This document shows positions 17,123-26,723 of a stretch of DNA of 47,689 bases, piece after piece; position 1 is the first letter of the stretch, and each line of letters starts with the position of its first letter. Source of the DNA: an uncultured Chlorobiaceae bacterium (lineage in GTDB: Bacteria; Bacteroidota; Chlorobiia; Chlorobiales; Chlorobiaceae); contig CAIVSG010000171.1 in the NCBI GenBank assembly GCA_903908555.1, positions 1-47,689 of the forward strand. The letters are read 5' to 3'. The notes under the pieces were generated by a model. It ran no database searches and had not been told where the DNA came from. It saw only the letters and a program-made list of their open reading frames with translations. The translations under genes and the position numbers were made by a program.

Positions 17123-18883
17123 ATGAAGAAGATACCACCCCTTTCCAATATTAGTAAAATCTGGAGTCTTCTGTTGCCAGGAGAACGGCATAATTCTATT
17201 ATTCTGTTCTTTTTAATGCTTATCGGCGTTGGTCTTGAAACCTTAGGTGTCGGTCTTGTCATACCCGCTCTCTCTCTCTTTACACAAAAAAATTTTGCTG
17301 CCAAATATCCAACCCTTCAACCTTTACTTAATTTTTTTGGTAATCCAGACCAACACAGCCTGGTCGTTGGGGGGTTATTACTCCTACTTGGCGTCTATTT
17401 TGTAAAAGCTGTTTTTCTGGTATTTCTTGTCTGGAAACAAAATCGATTTACTTACGGTATCGGAGCAAGACTATCTTTACGCTTGTTTACCATTTACCTT
17501 CGTCAACCCTATGTCTTTCATTTACAGCGTAACTCCGCACAGTTAATTCGAAATGTCAGCAATGAAGTAGGGATTTTCACCGGCAGTGTGTTAACTCCCC
17601 TCATGCAATTGTTTTCTGAATCATTGGTTGTCGCAGGCCTTTGCCTTATGCTGCTTTTGGCTGAACCGATTGGAACAATTTCCATTGTATGCGTTCTTGG
17701 TATTTCAAGCTGGAGTTTCTTTCATTTTACAGCAGGAAAAATTACTCGCTGGGGAAAAGATCGTCAACATCACGATGGGTTGCGTCTGCAGCACCTACAA
17801 CAAGGCCTTGCCGGGGCTAAAGATGTCAAATTGCTTGGCCGTGAAAATGAATTTTTAAAGCAATTCAACATACATAATAGAGAGAGTACAAAAGTTGGAC
17901 GTTTAAATAATACCATTCAACAACTTCCCCGAATCTGGCTTGAGCTGCTCTCAGTCTGCGGACTTGTAGCCCTCGTGCTTGTTATGCTTGCACAAGGAGG
18001 CGCACTTGAGACTATCATTCCAAAACTTGGACTTTTTGCTGTTGTAACATTTCGGTTAATGCCCTCAGTCAGCCGCTTGCTGAATGTTATGCAATCACTT
18101 AAGTACTGTTTGCCGGTTATAGATATCCTTGAAAAAGATCTCATCCTTTTTGCACCTGATACTGTTGAAGAGAAATTCATACAATCATCTTTTCATAACT
18201 CCATTGAGCTGCAGCATATTACCTATACCTATCCAGGAGTGTCCATACCATCGCTTAAAGATATCTCACTTAGTATAAAGTGTGGGGAATCAGTAGGTTT
18301 TATTGGTACCAGCGGTGCAGGAAAGAGTACATTAGTTGATATACTGCTTGGCCTGCTGCCTCCAGATCATGGCGTAGTATTTGTCGACGGGAAAGATATT
18401 CAGCAGAATCTCCGAGATTGGCAGAATCAAATCGGTTATGTACCTCAATCAATTTATCTCACTGATGACAGTCTGCTTCGCAATATAGCATTTGGACTTT
18501 CCAGCGAACAGATTAACCTGGAATCTGTTTTAAATGCAATTCGAGCTGCTCATCTTGATGATTTTATTCAAAGTCTGCCGGAAGGACTGAGTACTGTTGT
18601 AGGAGAACGAGGTGTTCGTCTGTCAGGGGGACAACGTCAAAGAATCGGTATCGCACGGGCACTCTATCACGATCCGTCTGTGCTTGTACTTGACGAAGCT
18701 ACAAGTGCTTTGGACACAGCAACAGAAAAAGGAGTTATGGAGGCAGTGCGAGAACTGCAGGGCTCTAAAACCATTATTATTGTTGCACACCGGCTTAGCA
18801 CCATCGAACACTGTGATCGACTTTATCGTCTTGAAAACGGCGAAATAACATCATATGGGACACCAGATAAAATTCTTTATTAA
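17123..18883 (+). CDS. ABC exporter (fused membrane and ATPase domains), candidate lipid-linked sugar flippase
   Basis: This is a half-transporter of about 586 residues with five to six membrane helices (residues about 20-310) and a C-terminal ATPase. ATPase motifs: Walker A GTSGAGKST, Q-loop VPQSIYL, signature RLSGGQRQRIG, Walker B VLVLDEATSALD and switch IVAHRLST. It belongs to the MsbA/PglK group. PglK flips lipid-linked oligosaccharides, and no Wzx-type flippase is seen in this cluster, so this protein may do that job. The longest frame starts with GTG at 17105; ATG 17123 is a plausible alternative and is used here. It lies between the exporter and glycosyltransferase genes. Confidence 0.9.
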   Translation: MKKIPPLSNISKIWSLLLPGERHNSIILFFLMLIGVGLETLGVGLVIPALSLFTQKNFAAKYPTLQPLLNFFGNPDQHSLVVGGLLLLLGVYFVKAVFLVFLVWKQNRFTYGIGARLSLRLFTIYLRQPYVFHLQRNSAQLIRNVSNEVGIFTGSVLTPLMQLFSESLVVAGLCLMLLLAEPIGTISIVCVLGISSWSFFHFTAGKITRWGKDRQHHDGLRLQHLQQGLAGAKDVKLLGRENEFLKQFNIHNRESTKVGRLNNTIQQLPRIWLELLSVCGLVALVLVMLAQGGALETIIPKLGLFAVVTFRLMPSVSRLLNVMQSLKYCLPVIDILEKDLILFAPDTVEEKFIQSSFHNSIELQHITYTYPGVSIPSLKDISLSIKCGESVGFIGTSGAGKSTLVDILLGLLPPDHGVVFVDGKDIQQNLRDWQNQIGYVPQSIYLTDDSLLRNIAFGLSSEQINLESVLNAIRAAHLDDFIQSLPEGLSTVVGERGVRLSGGQRQRIGIARALYHDPSVLVLDEATSALDTATEKGVMEAVRELQGSKTIIIVAHRLSTIEHCDRLYRLENGEITSYGTPDKILY

Positions 18884-18894
18884 CGCACAGTGCC

Positions 18895-19935
18895 ATGAAC
18901 TTATTTTCGAATAGATATAAAGTCAAACCCCCTCCAAAATTTGGAATAGATAATTCTATTTATCAAGGCATAAAAATCACCTACCTGTGTCCAGTATCGG
19001 ATCCTAAGAAAGATGGCCCAAGTGGAGGGGTAAAGGTGATTTATAAACAATCGGAAGAAATCAATAAACTTCTTTCTCCTCATTTTAAATCAGCTGTTGT
19101 ACATCCAGAAGAAATAAATTTTGTTTGTAATTGGTTTGAATATTCAACCGAATTTAAGCGGAATTTATATTTTAATATTAATAATGAATTTGTAATTATT
19201 CCAGATTTCTGGGCTGAACGTTATGCTCCTCAATGTATATTGAATAATATAAAATATGGTATTTTTGTTCAAGGCGGATATTTATTCGGGAATGAAAATG
19301 CAGCTTCAACCTTATCTGCATATCAAAATGCAGAAGTAATCATGACTATATCTGACGATACTGCTGATTGCTGTAAACTGGCTTTTCCCACATTATCTTC
19401 AAAAATAATGCGCATGCATTTCTTTGTTGATTCAACAATATTTACACCCAACCAACAAAAAGATACTATAATTACTTATATGCCAAGAAAACTACCTCGG
19501 CACTCAAAATTAGTACTCTTCTTTTTAGAACAATATCTTCCTTCAGACTGGAAAGTTATTCCAATACATAATATGACAGAAAAAGAGGTTATTGAAAAGT
19601 TTAAACTATCAAAAATATTTTTGTCCTTCAGTGAACTTGAGGGATGGGGACTGCCTCCAATAGAGGCCGGGCTGACAGGCAACAAGGTAATTGGATATAC
19701 TGGAGAGGGAGGGAAAGAGTATTGGAAACCACCAATTTTTTCGGAAATTATGATGGGTGATATAAAAGGTTTTGTGAAGGAGATAATTTCCACAATACAC
19801 AAAATGGACACGAATAAAGAGTTATTTGTTAATGAGAAAGCGATTGATCAATTAGCAGATTTATATTCTAAAGAACGTGAAAGTAATGATATTATTTCGC
19901 TTTCAAAAAAGATAAGTACTGTACTTTCCATTTAG
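18895..19935 (+). CDS. Putative glycosyltransferase (GT4-like), AT-rich gene
   Basis: This 346-residue protein has a GT-B-like C-terminal half, with a donor-site segment FSELEGWGLPPIEAGLTGN that matches the EX7E region of GT4-type enzymes. The N-terminus contains GPSGGVKVIYK, a pattern seen in some nucleotide-sugar enzymes. Overall similarity to familiar families is weak, so the activity is inferred. Codons are much richer in A and T than those of neighbouring genes, a trait shared with the next gene, which suggests both came in together by transfer. Confidence 0.7.
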   Translation: MNLFSNRYKVKPPPKFGIDNSIYQGIKITYLCPVSDPKKDGPSGGVKVIYKQSEEINKLLSPHFKSAVVHPEEINFVCNWFEYSTEFKRNLYFNINNEFVIIPDFWAERYAPQCILNNIKYGIFVQGGYLFGNENAASTLSAYQNAEVIMTISDDTADCCKLAFPTLSSKIMRMHFFVDSTIFTPNQQKDTIITYMPRKLPRHSKLVLFFLEQYLPSDWKVIPIHNMTEKEVIEKFKLSKIFLSFSELEGWGLPPIEAGLTGNKVIGYTGEGGKEYWKPPIFSEIMMGDIKGFVKEIISTIHKMDTNKELFVNEKAIDQLADLYSKERESNDIISLSKKISTVLSI

Positions 19936-19952
19936 AACATTTGACTGAAAAA

Positions 19953-20858
19953 ATGAAAAATTGCGTTACTATTGTTTTTGCAACAAATCAGCAGTATATA
20001 CAGCACCTATGTGCTGCTTTAAAATCTTTGTTAGAAAACAACAAAGACTTATCCTTTAAGATATATATTATTAACAGCGGCATATCGCCAAAAATATACT
20101 CCAATATACTTACTGTTGCAAGACCCTATAATTGTCAACTCGAAAATATAGTTATATCAGACGATTTTTTTAAAGAACTAGTATTAACGCACCACTACTC
20201 TAAAGAAATTTATTATCGCCTTTTAATCCCTGAACTTATTGATGAAAAAAAAGTACTTTATTTAGATGCGGATATTATAATTAATGGATCGATAAAAGAA
20301 CTTTATAATCAAAATATTGAAGATTATTATGTTTGTGCGGTTGAAGATCCATATTTTGATCGATATTCACAGTTGAATATCGACAAAAAATTCAGATATT
20401 TTAATTCGGGCGTAATGCTTATAAATGTAACGAAATGGAAAAACACTGGCCTTCAAAAAAAAGTTATTAATTTTGTTGAGAAAAATTTTAAAATCTTACA
20501 CTTTCCTGATCAGGATGCCTTAAATGCACTCATGTATGGAAACTGGAAGAGATTGCCGTTAAAATACAATCTAACAATGATTCTTGATAATAATTATGAA
20601 CATGAATTTCCCTGCTTCAGTAAGGAAGAATTAAGAGAAGCTAAAATCAATCCGATAATTATTCATTACACTGGAGGATCAAAACCATGGCAGTTAAAAA
20701 ATATACATCCATATAAATATTTGTACTGGAAATATTTATGGATGACTCCCTATAGATTTTCTTTACCAACAGAACTACAACCCAAGAATATTTTAAAGAG
20801 TTTGGTTCCAAAAGCTGTAAAAATGCAAATAAAAAAAATTATAACTTTCAACCAATAG
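19953..20858 (+). CDS. Glycosyltransferase, GT8 family
   Basis: This protein of about 301 residues has the GT8 layout found in LPS galactosyl/glucosyltransferases (WaaI/WaaJ, glycogenin-like). Marks are IVFATNQQYIQHL at the N-terminus, the metal-binding DxD in VLYLDADIIING, FNSGVMLINV, FPDQDALNAL, and HYTGGSKPW near the C-terminus. It would be a retaining transferase that uses a UDP-hexose. A TTG at 19941 is the first in-frame start; ATG 19953 fits the family N-terminus better. Base composition is strongly AT-rich like the gene before it. Confidence 0.87.
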   Translation: MKNCVTIVFATNQQYIQHLCAALKSLLENNKDLSFKIYIINSGISPKIYSNILTVARPYNCQLENIVISDDFFKELVLTHHYSKEIYYRLLIPELIDEKKVLYLDADIIINGSIKELYNQNIEDYYVCAVEDPYFDRYSQLNIDKKFRYFNSGVMLINVTKWKNTGLQKKVINFVEKNFKILHFPDQDALNALMYGNWKRLPLKYNLTMILDNNYEHEFPCFSKEELREAKINPIIIHYTGGSKPWQLKNIHPYKYLYWKYLWMTPYRFSLPTELQPKNILKSLVPKAVKMQIKKIITFNQ

Positions 20859-20890
20859 CAAGTACTTTTTGTAACTTTGCAGTTTGATTT

Positions 20891-23170
20891 ATGATAAATG
20901 AGAATGTGATAAGGGAGCCTCTTCCTTATGGAAAAAAATCGAAATCACTTGATCTGGTAGGTTTTGCCAAACGGTATGGCCTCTTTATTCTTGTAATAGG
21001 CTCTTTTCTATTCACCATATCCGTTCCCATTGTTCTTTTGATCAGCAAACCAAATTATGCCGTTAAAGCGATCATGCGCGTAGATCCTGTTATGCCTTCA
21101 CTGATCACTTCGAGCGATGACCCTCAGATCATCAACTACTACCAGGACTATGCCAGAACACAGGCTCAACGAATGATGTCTTTTGATGTCCTAAAAAAAA
21201 CAGTTGAAAAACTAACACTAGAAGAAAAAACATCAATATTTCCAAAAGGGATGCCTATAGATAATTGCGCGACATTGCTCTCTTTTAACATAAAAACTAA
21301 CCCCTTGATCGGAACGCACCTTATTGAAATAACCGCATCAAGTCTCAAAAAGGAAGGCCTTGCCCCACTGGTCAACAAATTTATGGCAGTGTTTCTTGAA
21401 AAAGTCCACAAAAACTCAGAAACACAGGACAATGATCGACTGGTATTCCTAAGAAATAAACAAAAAGAGTTAACAAGGGACATCAGCACCATTGAGAATA
21501 AATTGATCAGTCTCACAAAAGATATTAAAACCGCCACTTTTTCTGAAAGTTTTAATATTGCCGGAAAAAAAACTGAGCAAATGCAATCACTTTATATCAA
21601 AGCACTTGGTGAACAAATTGCGGCTAAAACTCAATTAGATGAAAAAGTACAATTAAATAACCAGATCAAAAGTCTTTCCCTTGAGCCGATGGTTGAAGAA
21701 ATGGTTATGAAAGACGCTTCACTTAATTTGACAAGTTCATGGACCTATCAGCAACAACAACAGATGAGAAGTTCTACTGATGGATTGACTAAAAACAATC
21801 CAGACCGGATATATATTGAAGAACGGATGGCTGCAATGCGTGACTATGAAAAAAAACAGAAGAATGAACTCAATAAAAATGCTCATAAAATTCTGTATGG
21901 AATACGTGATTTCGGACTGAATAAAGAGCTGATCACAGCAAAAAATGACTTCGATAGGACTAATACCGTTGAAGAAAAGATCAAAGAAGAACTAACAAAA
22001 AGCAGCACAGATGCAATAAAAACTTCTGTTGGAATTCATCTTGGTGAGTCTCTTGAGGCAGAACTTAAACACAAACGAGAGTTGCTTGACCATATTGATA
22101 CAAGAATTCAAGAGCTTGAGGTTGAAGGCAAAGCACCCCTTCGTCTCTCGATCGAATCTGCTGCCCGTAAACCCGATCATGCGGAAGGATCAAACGTTAA
22201 TAAATTGTTTATGATCTTTTTCAGCCTATCATTCGGGAGTGTGGGATGTGTATTTTTTGCTTATGACTACTTCGACAACCGCATCCGTCGCACCAAAGAT
22301 ATACAACAGGCACTCGGTTATTCTCCGGCATGTATTGTTCAAAAATCCAGAGACAACATTCCATTTCATCAACTGATTTCTTTAGCTGCAAACAATGATG
22401 CGGCGAAAGCCATTAAAAGTTTTGCTGTCCAGTTAAGCCTTGAAAAAACTGAATCCAAGGCAGCGATTATCCTCTTTACAGGTGTCGACAACGAATCAGG
22501 ATGCACCTCGATTGCCTTGAACACTGCAGAGGCACTGGCTGCTCTTTCACCAAAGGTGCTTCTGATTGAAGGGAACATTGCTAACCCTGCTGTTTGCAAA
22601 ATTACCGGTCTATCTTCGGAGTCTAAAGGGTTCTCTGACTTTCTCAACTCAACAGAACTCTGGAAAAACTTCATCGTCAGTAGCCCAACGTACAACAGCA
22701 GTATCATGCATGCAGGAAGCACCATGGTCGGAAACATTTCGCAACATCGCATCAAGGAGCTTTTTGATTCAGCAAAAAGAGAGTATGACTATATATGCAT
22801 CGACTGCGCACCAGTTCTGCAAAGCGACCTGACAGAACACCTTGCTCTTTATGCTGACATTATAGTTCTGATATCAGTTGGCGAAAGCACTTACTTCAAC
22901 GATTTGAGAAAAGCTGCTGAACTCCTCGTACACCTTAAAGTTCCCGCAATTGCACCTCTGCTTAATTGGGGTGGTCTCAAACGCAGCATGAGCATTGACA
23001 AACTCCTGGAAAAACAACCAGAAATTCTTGATAAAATCAACACCAAAAAGATTGAAGAATTTATTCAGAATATTCCTGATGCCAAGGAGTTGGGAAGAAA
23101 AATCAAAACAATTGTCGATACAACACTGACAAAAAAGAAAATAACATCGAAAGCGGAGAACCAAGGATGA
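20891..23170 (+). CDS. Wzz chain-length protein fused to a degenerate BY-kinase-like domain
   Basis: This 759-residue inner-membrane protein has the build of Wzc/ExoP co-polymerases: a first membrane helix (about 29-52), a long periplasmic coiled-coil region (about 150-425), a second helix (about 437-458), and a cytosolic MinD/BY-kinase-like domain (about 490-730). In the kinase domain the Walker A position reads GVDNESGCTS, with Cys538 where the essential Lys belongs. Walker A' reads LLIEGNIANP instead of the usual DxD form. Walker B YICIDCAP keeps Asp638. There is no C-terminal tyrosine cluster. It probably controls chain length without kinase activity. The stop overlaps the next gene (ATGA). 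Confidence 0.88.
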   Translation: MINENVIREPLPYGKKSKSLDLVGFAKRYGLFILVIGSFLFTISVPIVLLISKPNYAVKAIMRVDPVMPSLITSSDDPQIINYYQDYARTQAQRMMSFDVLKKTVEKLTLEEKTSIFPKGMPIDNCATLLSFNIKTNPLIGTHLIEITASSLKKEGLAPLVNKFMAVFLEKVHKNSETQDNDRLVFLRNKQKELTRDISTIENKLISLTKDIKTATFSESFNIAGKKTEQMQSLYIKALGEQIAAKTQLDEKVQLNNQIKSLSLEPMVEEMVMKDASLNLTSSWTYQQQQQMRSSTDGLTKNNPDRIYIEERMAAMRDYEKKQKNELNKNAHKILYGIRDFGLNKELITAKNDFDRTNTVEEKIKEELTKSSTDAIKTSVGIHLGESLEAELKHKRELLDHIDTRIQELEVEGKAPLRLSIESAARKPDHAEGSNVNKLFMIFFSLSFGSVGCVFFAYDYFDNRIRRTKDIQQALGYSPACIVQKSRDNIPFHQLISLAANNDAAKAIKSFAVQLSLEKTESKAAIILFTGVDNESGCTSIALNTAEALAALSPKVLLIEGNIANPAVCKITGLSSESKGFSDFLNSTELWKNFIVSSPTYNSSIMHAGSTMVGNISQHRIKELFDSAKREYDYICIDCAPVLQSDLTEHLALYADIIVLISVGESTYFNDLRKAAELLVHLKVPAIAPLLNWGGLKRSMSIDKLLEKQPEILDKINTKKIEEFIQNIPDAKELGRKIKTIVDTTLTKKKITSKAENQG

Positions 23171-24321
23171 GTTTACTACCGGTTCTGTTCGGCTATCATG
23201 CTTCAAACCTTGGGAATAGTCATGTTCCGCTTTCACTTTGCAGGTACTGGCATGAAAGTGGAAGAGCGGTAAGGCTTACCGTTCCAAGCGCTGACAGATC
23301 TATACACTATCCTTGGCTGAAGCCTGTCGTGAGCGGTATAAAAAAAACACTTATCTACAGGTTTGGGAGCAGTCAACAACCTCGAAACATCACTGAACAG
23401 CTCTTTTTAAAAAACGAAGGCGACGCACCATATGTCTATCTATGGGCGGCTCTTTCCCTGGAAATATTTGAAGCTTTTCACCGGCGAGGTTCTAAAATTA
23501 TTATTGAACGTATCAACTGCCACCGTCGCACCTCTCAAAATATTCTTCAGAACGCCTCAACACAATGGAATATTCCGATTGAAAACTCTATAACCGAACA
23601 GGCAATCGCTGAGGAAGAGCGCAAACTTGCCCTTGCGGACTCTGTGTTCTGTCCAAGCCCGATGGTGTGGCGATCGATGACTGAAAACGGGGTAACTGAA
23701 ACTAAACTCCTCTCTACAAGCTATGGCTGGTCACCTGAGCGATTTCCTGAAGCAAATTATCCTCCAACAGTGAAGCCGCGACCTGTCTTTCTTTTTGCTG
23801 GCAATCTTTGCCTGCGAAAAGGTGTGCCACTCTTGCTCGAGGCCTGGCGTCGAGCAAATTTGAATGCCGAGATGGTACTATGCGGAAGCATATCTCCTGA
23901 AATCCAAGATCATTGCCCGCTTCTGCATAACGGAAAAAACATCACCCATGTTGATTACACCAAGGATATTGGACAACTTTATCGTAATACAGATGTTTTT
24001 GTTTTTCCAAGCCTTGAAGAGGGAGGACCGATGGTAACCTATGAAGCAATGGCACACGGAATCCCCCCGATTGTAACCGCTATGGGTGGTGGAGCTATTG
24101 TTCAAAACAATCTTAATGGCATGATTCTCTCCGACACAAACATCGATGATTGGGCTCAAGCCATGACGTTGATGGCGGAAAACCCCGTAAAAAGGAGTGA
24201 GCTGGGTCAATGTGCCCGGGAAAGAGCACAGGAGTTCACATGGAAGCGAGTTGCCGCACAACGTGCAGCGTTGTTAGAACAACGCTATCCGTCACTCTGG
24301 AACAAAACCATACAGCAATGA
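23167..24321 (+). CDS. Glycosyltransferase, GT4 family
   Basis: This is a 384-residue GT-B glycosyltransferase. The C-terminal donor domain contains FLFAGNLCLRKGVPLLLEAW and the EX7E-type site EEGGPMVTYEAMAHGIPP. The N-terminal half includes IIIERINCHRR and CPSPMVWRSM, like enzymes that take sugars onto lipid carriers. The gene is coupled by ATGA overlaps both to the Wzz-like gene upstream and to the acetyltransferase gene downstream. Donor and acceptor cannot be named from sequence. Confidence 0.86.
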   Translation: MSLLPVLFGYHASNLGNSHVPLSLCRYWHESGRAVRLTVPSADRSIHYPWLKPVVSGIKKTLIYRFGSSQQPRNITEQLFLKNEGDAPYVYLWAALSLEIFEAFHRRGSKIIIERINCHRRTSQNILQNASTQWNIPIENSITEQAIAEEERKLALADSVFCPSPMVWRSMTENGVTETKLLSTSYGWSPERFPEANYPPTVKPRPVFLFAGNLCLRKGVPLLLEAWRRANLNAEMVLCGSISPEIQDHCPLLHNGKNITHVDYTKDIGQLYRNTDVFVFPSLEEGGPMVTYEAMAHGIPPIVTAMGGGAIVQNNLNGMILSDTNIDDWAQAMTLMAENPVKRSELGQCARERAQEFTWKRVAAQRAALLEQRYPSLWNKTIQQ

Positions 24322-24809
24322 TATCAGCAACTGAAGCAGACTGGAAACGGGAGTATTCGTTACGAGGAAGTTACGAACCAGGAAAAAAACTTCTTAGTGC
24401 GATACGCCGTTATCAGCTTCTGATTAATAATGATGGATTATTATCAGGAGTTATCAAATCAATTGTTGTACTTCGTTATCGGTTCTGGAGCGCCATAAGC
24501 GGTGCTGATATCCCACTAAACTCAAAAATCGGTGGAGGTCTCCTGATCCCCCATCCAAATGGTATTGTCATCCATCCTGATGCTCAAATAGGCCCGAACT
24601 GCCTTATTTTTCAGCAGGTCACCATAGGTACAGGCCCTCAACCCGGCCTTCCGGTTATCGAGGGTCATGTCGATATTGGTGCCGGAGCAAAAATTCTTGG
24701 TGGCGTCCGTATTGGAGCCCATGCACGGATAGGAGCAAACGCTGTTGTCATAAATGATATCCCTTCCAATGCAACTGCGGTAGGCATACCGGCAGTCGTG
24801 AGGCAATAG
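24318..24809 (+). CDS. LbH O-acetyltransferase, serine acetyltransferase-like (second)
   Basis: This 163-residue left-handed beta-helix acetyltransferase resembles CysE and colanic-acid-type acetyltransferases. Hexapeptide repeats include GGGLLIPHPNGIVIHP, ANCLIF-like turns, VDIGAGAKILGGV, ARIGANAVVIND and the end cap VGIPAVVRQ. A helical region of 60 residues precedes them. A longer in-frame start (GTG 24210) would overlap the previous gene by over 100 bases; ATG 24318, which overlaps its stop as ATGA, is clearly better. It probably acetylates a sugar of the repeat unit. Confidence 0.85.
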   Translation: MISATEADWKREYSLRGSYEPGKKLLSAIRRYQLLINNDGLLSGVIKSIVVLRYRFWSAISGADIPLNSKIGGGLLIPHPNGIVIHPDAQIGPNCLIFQQVTIGTGPQPGLPVIEGHVDIGAGAKILGGVRIGAHARIGANAVVINDIPSNATAVGIPAVVRQ

Positions 24810-24843
24810 GAATGACGATAAACAAAAAAAAGGACTGGTAACA

Positions 24844-26277
24844 ATGGGTGGCGCTCCCGGAAATATTTTAGTACCAATCGCTTTCCTGGCCTTTCCTCTT
24901 TTGGTCGTGGCTCTTTTTAAAAAGCTTGACCCTCGTAAGGCAATAGCAATAGCCTTTGTTTTTGGCTGGATGTTTTTACCGGTTGCCAACTACGATATCT
25001 TTCTCCTCCACAATACCAAAACAGCTATTATATGTCTCAGTATTTTGGGAGGTGCTTATCAATTTGACAAGAAAAGACTCTCGACATTCCAGTTCAACGC
25101 TGCTGATATCCCGATGCTCTTATGGTGCACTGCCCCTTTTTTTTCCTCGATTGCCAATGATCTTGGTGCTTATGACGGCCTTGCGTCAGTTTTGTCCCAA
25201 ACAGAACGATGGGGAATGCCCTACTACATTGCAAGAATTTATTTCAGCGATGAAGAGAGCATAAAAATTCTCGCTTATATCATTTTTATCGGAACACTTG
25301 TTTATGTCCCGTTCTGCTGGTACGAATTGATCATGAGCCCACAGTTGCACAGACTTACCTACGGTTTTCATCAAAGCGACTTCATTCAGACACTCAGACA
25401 AGGGGGTGGGTTCAGACCAATGGTCTATATGGAACACGGACTCATGACAGCAATGTGGATGGTACTCGGTGTGTTTTTTGGAATCTGGATGTTCCTCACT
25501 GGCATGCTTCCGAAAAACATCATGCACATACCATCCATCTACCTTCTTATACTGCTTATTGTCACCAACATCATGATGCGTTCGATGGGAGCTATTTCAC
25601 TTCTTATCATCGCTCTCCTCGTTGTTTATCTTTCAAATACAACGAAAACAACCTTTCTGGTTCTGATCCTTCTTTTTGTTCCTCATCTCTATATGTTCAC
25701 CAGAACAACCGGCATCTGGGATGGGCGAAATTTGTCTAACGCTATATCTGAAAAATATAGTAGTGATCGCTCGGGATCGCTGCAGTTCCGATTTGACAAT
25801 GAAACAATTCTGGTAGAAAAAGCACTGCAGGGCAGTTTTTTCGGGTGGGGAGGATACGGCCGCTCAAGAGTTTACGATGAAACAGGTAAAGATATCAGTG
25901 TTACTGACGGATTGTGGGTTATCACCTTTGGTGCAAACGGAATCTACGGGCTTATCGCTATGGTTGTCGCCATTCAATGGCCGACCGTGCTCTTTCTTTT
26001 GCGTGTCAAGCCAGAGCTATGGAAAACAACACGATGGGGTTCATCTTCGGTCATGGCCATCTTTCTCGGTATTTTTATGATTGATAATTTACTTAACTCT
26101 ATGATCAATCCGGTTTACATGCTTTGCAGCGGTTCACTTATCGGAGCACTTCTCAACTCATCAAAGATAGTTTCTGTCAATAGTGATACAGACCTTCTTG
26201 AAGTTGAAACAAAGCGGAAAATAGTTGGAACCCGTTTTATTCCAGCACCAAGCATGAAACCGTCGAGATTTATCTGA
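24844..26277 (+). CDS. Wzy-like O-antigen polymerase / ligase membrane protein
   Basis: This 477-residue integral membrane protein has about ten to twelve hydrophobic segments across its length and a larger periplasmic loop near residues 290-345, which contains WDGRNLSNAISEKYSSDRSG and FGWGGYGRSRVYDE. That layout is typical of O-antigen ligase/polymerase proteins. In this cluster it is the best candidate for the polymerase that joins repeat units in the periplasm. Members of this superfamily diverge strongly, so WaaL-like ligase activity cannot be excluded. It lies directly upstream of the VanZ-like gene. Confidence 0.78.
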   Translation: MGGAPGNILVPIAFLAFPLLVVALFKKLDPRKAIAIAFVFGWMFLPVANYDIFLLHNTKTAIICLSILGGAYQFDKKRLSTFQFNAADIPMLLWCTAPFFSSIANDLGAYDGLASVLSQTERWGMPYYIARIYFSDEESIKILAYIIFIGTLVYVPFCWYELIMSPQLHRLTYGFHQSDFIQTLRQGGGFRPMVYMEHGLMTAMWMVLGVFFGIWMFLTGMLPKNIMHIPSIYLLILLIVTNIMMRSMGAISLLIIALLVVYLSNTTKTTFLVLILLFVPHLYMFTRTTGIWDGRNLSNAISEKYSSDRSGSLQFRFDNETILVEKALQGSFFGWGGYGRSRVYDETGKDISVTDGLWVITFGANGIYGLIAMVVAIQWPTVLFLLRVKPELWKTTRWGSSSVMAIFLGIFMIDNLLNSMINPVYMLCSGSLIGALLNSSKIVSVNSDTDLLEVETKRKIVGTRFIPAPSMKPSRFI

Positions 26278-26303
26278 TAAAAAAATTTTTAGCCTTTACT
26301 TGC

Positions 26304-26723
26304 ATGCTCAACATGATTCAAAAAATCACTCTTCTAAAACCAGAATGGAATACTAACCGATCACTCCTGGTCTACTGGATACTGTTACTTGTTCTGCTCT
26401 TTATAGGAAGTTTCATACCTCTGTCAGCAATTGTTCACCATTTTTTCCTGATTGATACCTTGCTGCACATGATTCTTTACAGCATACTCTCGTTTATTCC
26501 GATGATTCTTTTCAAAAGCCGCAAAAACGCGTTTATTCTCTCTCTGGCTATGACGCCGATTGGCTACCTTTTTGAAACTATGCACATATTGGTGACTGAG
26601 GAAAATTTCAATGCCATCAATGTTCTTGCCAACAATATTGGAGTTCTTGCCGGAATTGCAACAGGCTTTGTTGTGCGTCTCAAATGTCACTACTCCCACG
26701 AAAAACAAGAAATAAACCTGTAG
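26304..26723 (+). CDS. VanZ-like small membrane protein
   Basis: This 139-residue protein has four predicted membrane helices and the VanZ-family pattern: a conserved acidic/His region after the second helix (IDTLLHMILYSIL), a Glu in YLFETMHIL, and AINVLANNIGVLAG near the C-terminus. VanZ-like proteins occur often in exopolysaccharide clusters and in exosortase-linked loci, but their biochemical role is unknown. Its stop (TAG) is followed directly by the next start codon. Confidence 0.75.
   Translation: MLNMIQKITLLKPEWNTNRSLLVYWILLLVLLFIGSFIPLSAIVHHFFLIDTLLHMILYSILSFIPMILFKSRKNAFILSLAMTPIGYLFETMHILVTEENFNAINVLANNIGVLAGIATGFVVRLKCHYSHEKQEINL

Noticed and set aside
24210-24317. Longer start (GTG) for the second acetyltransferase
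   Set aside because: It would overlap the upstream glycosyltransferase by over 100 bases. ATG 24318 forms the ATGA overlap used throughout this operon.
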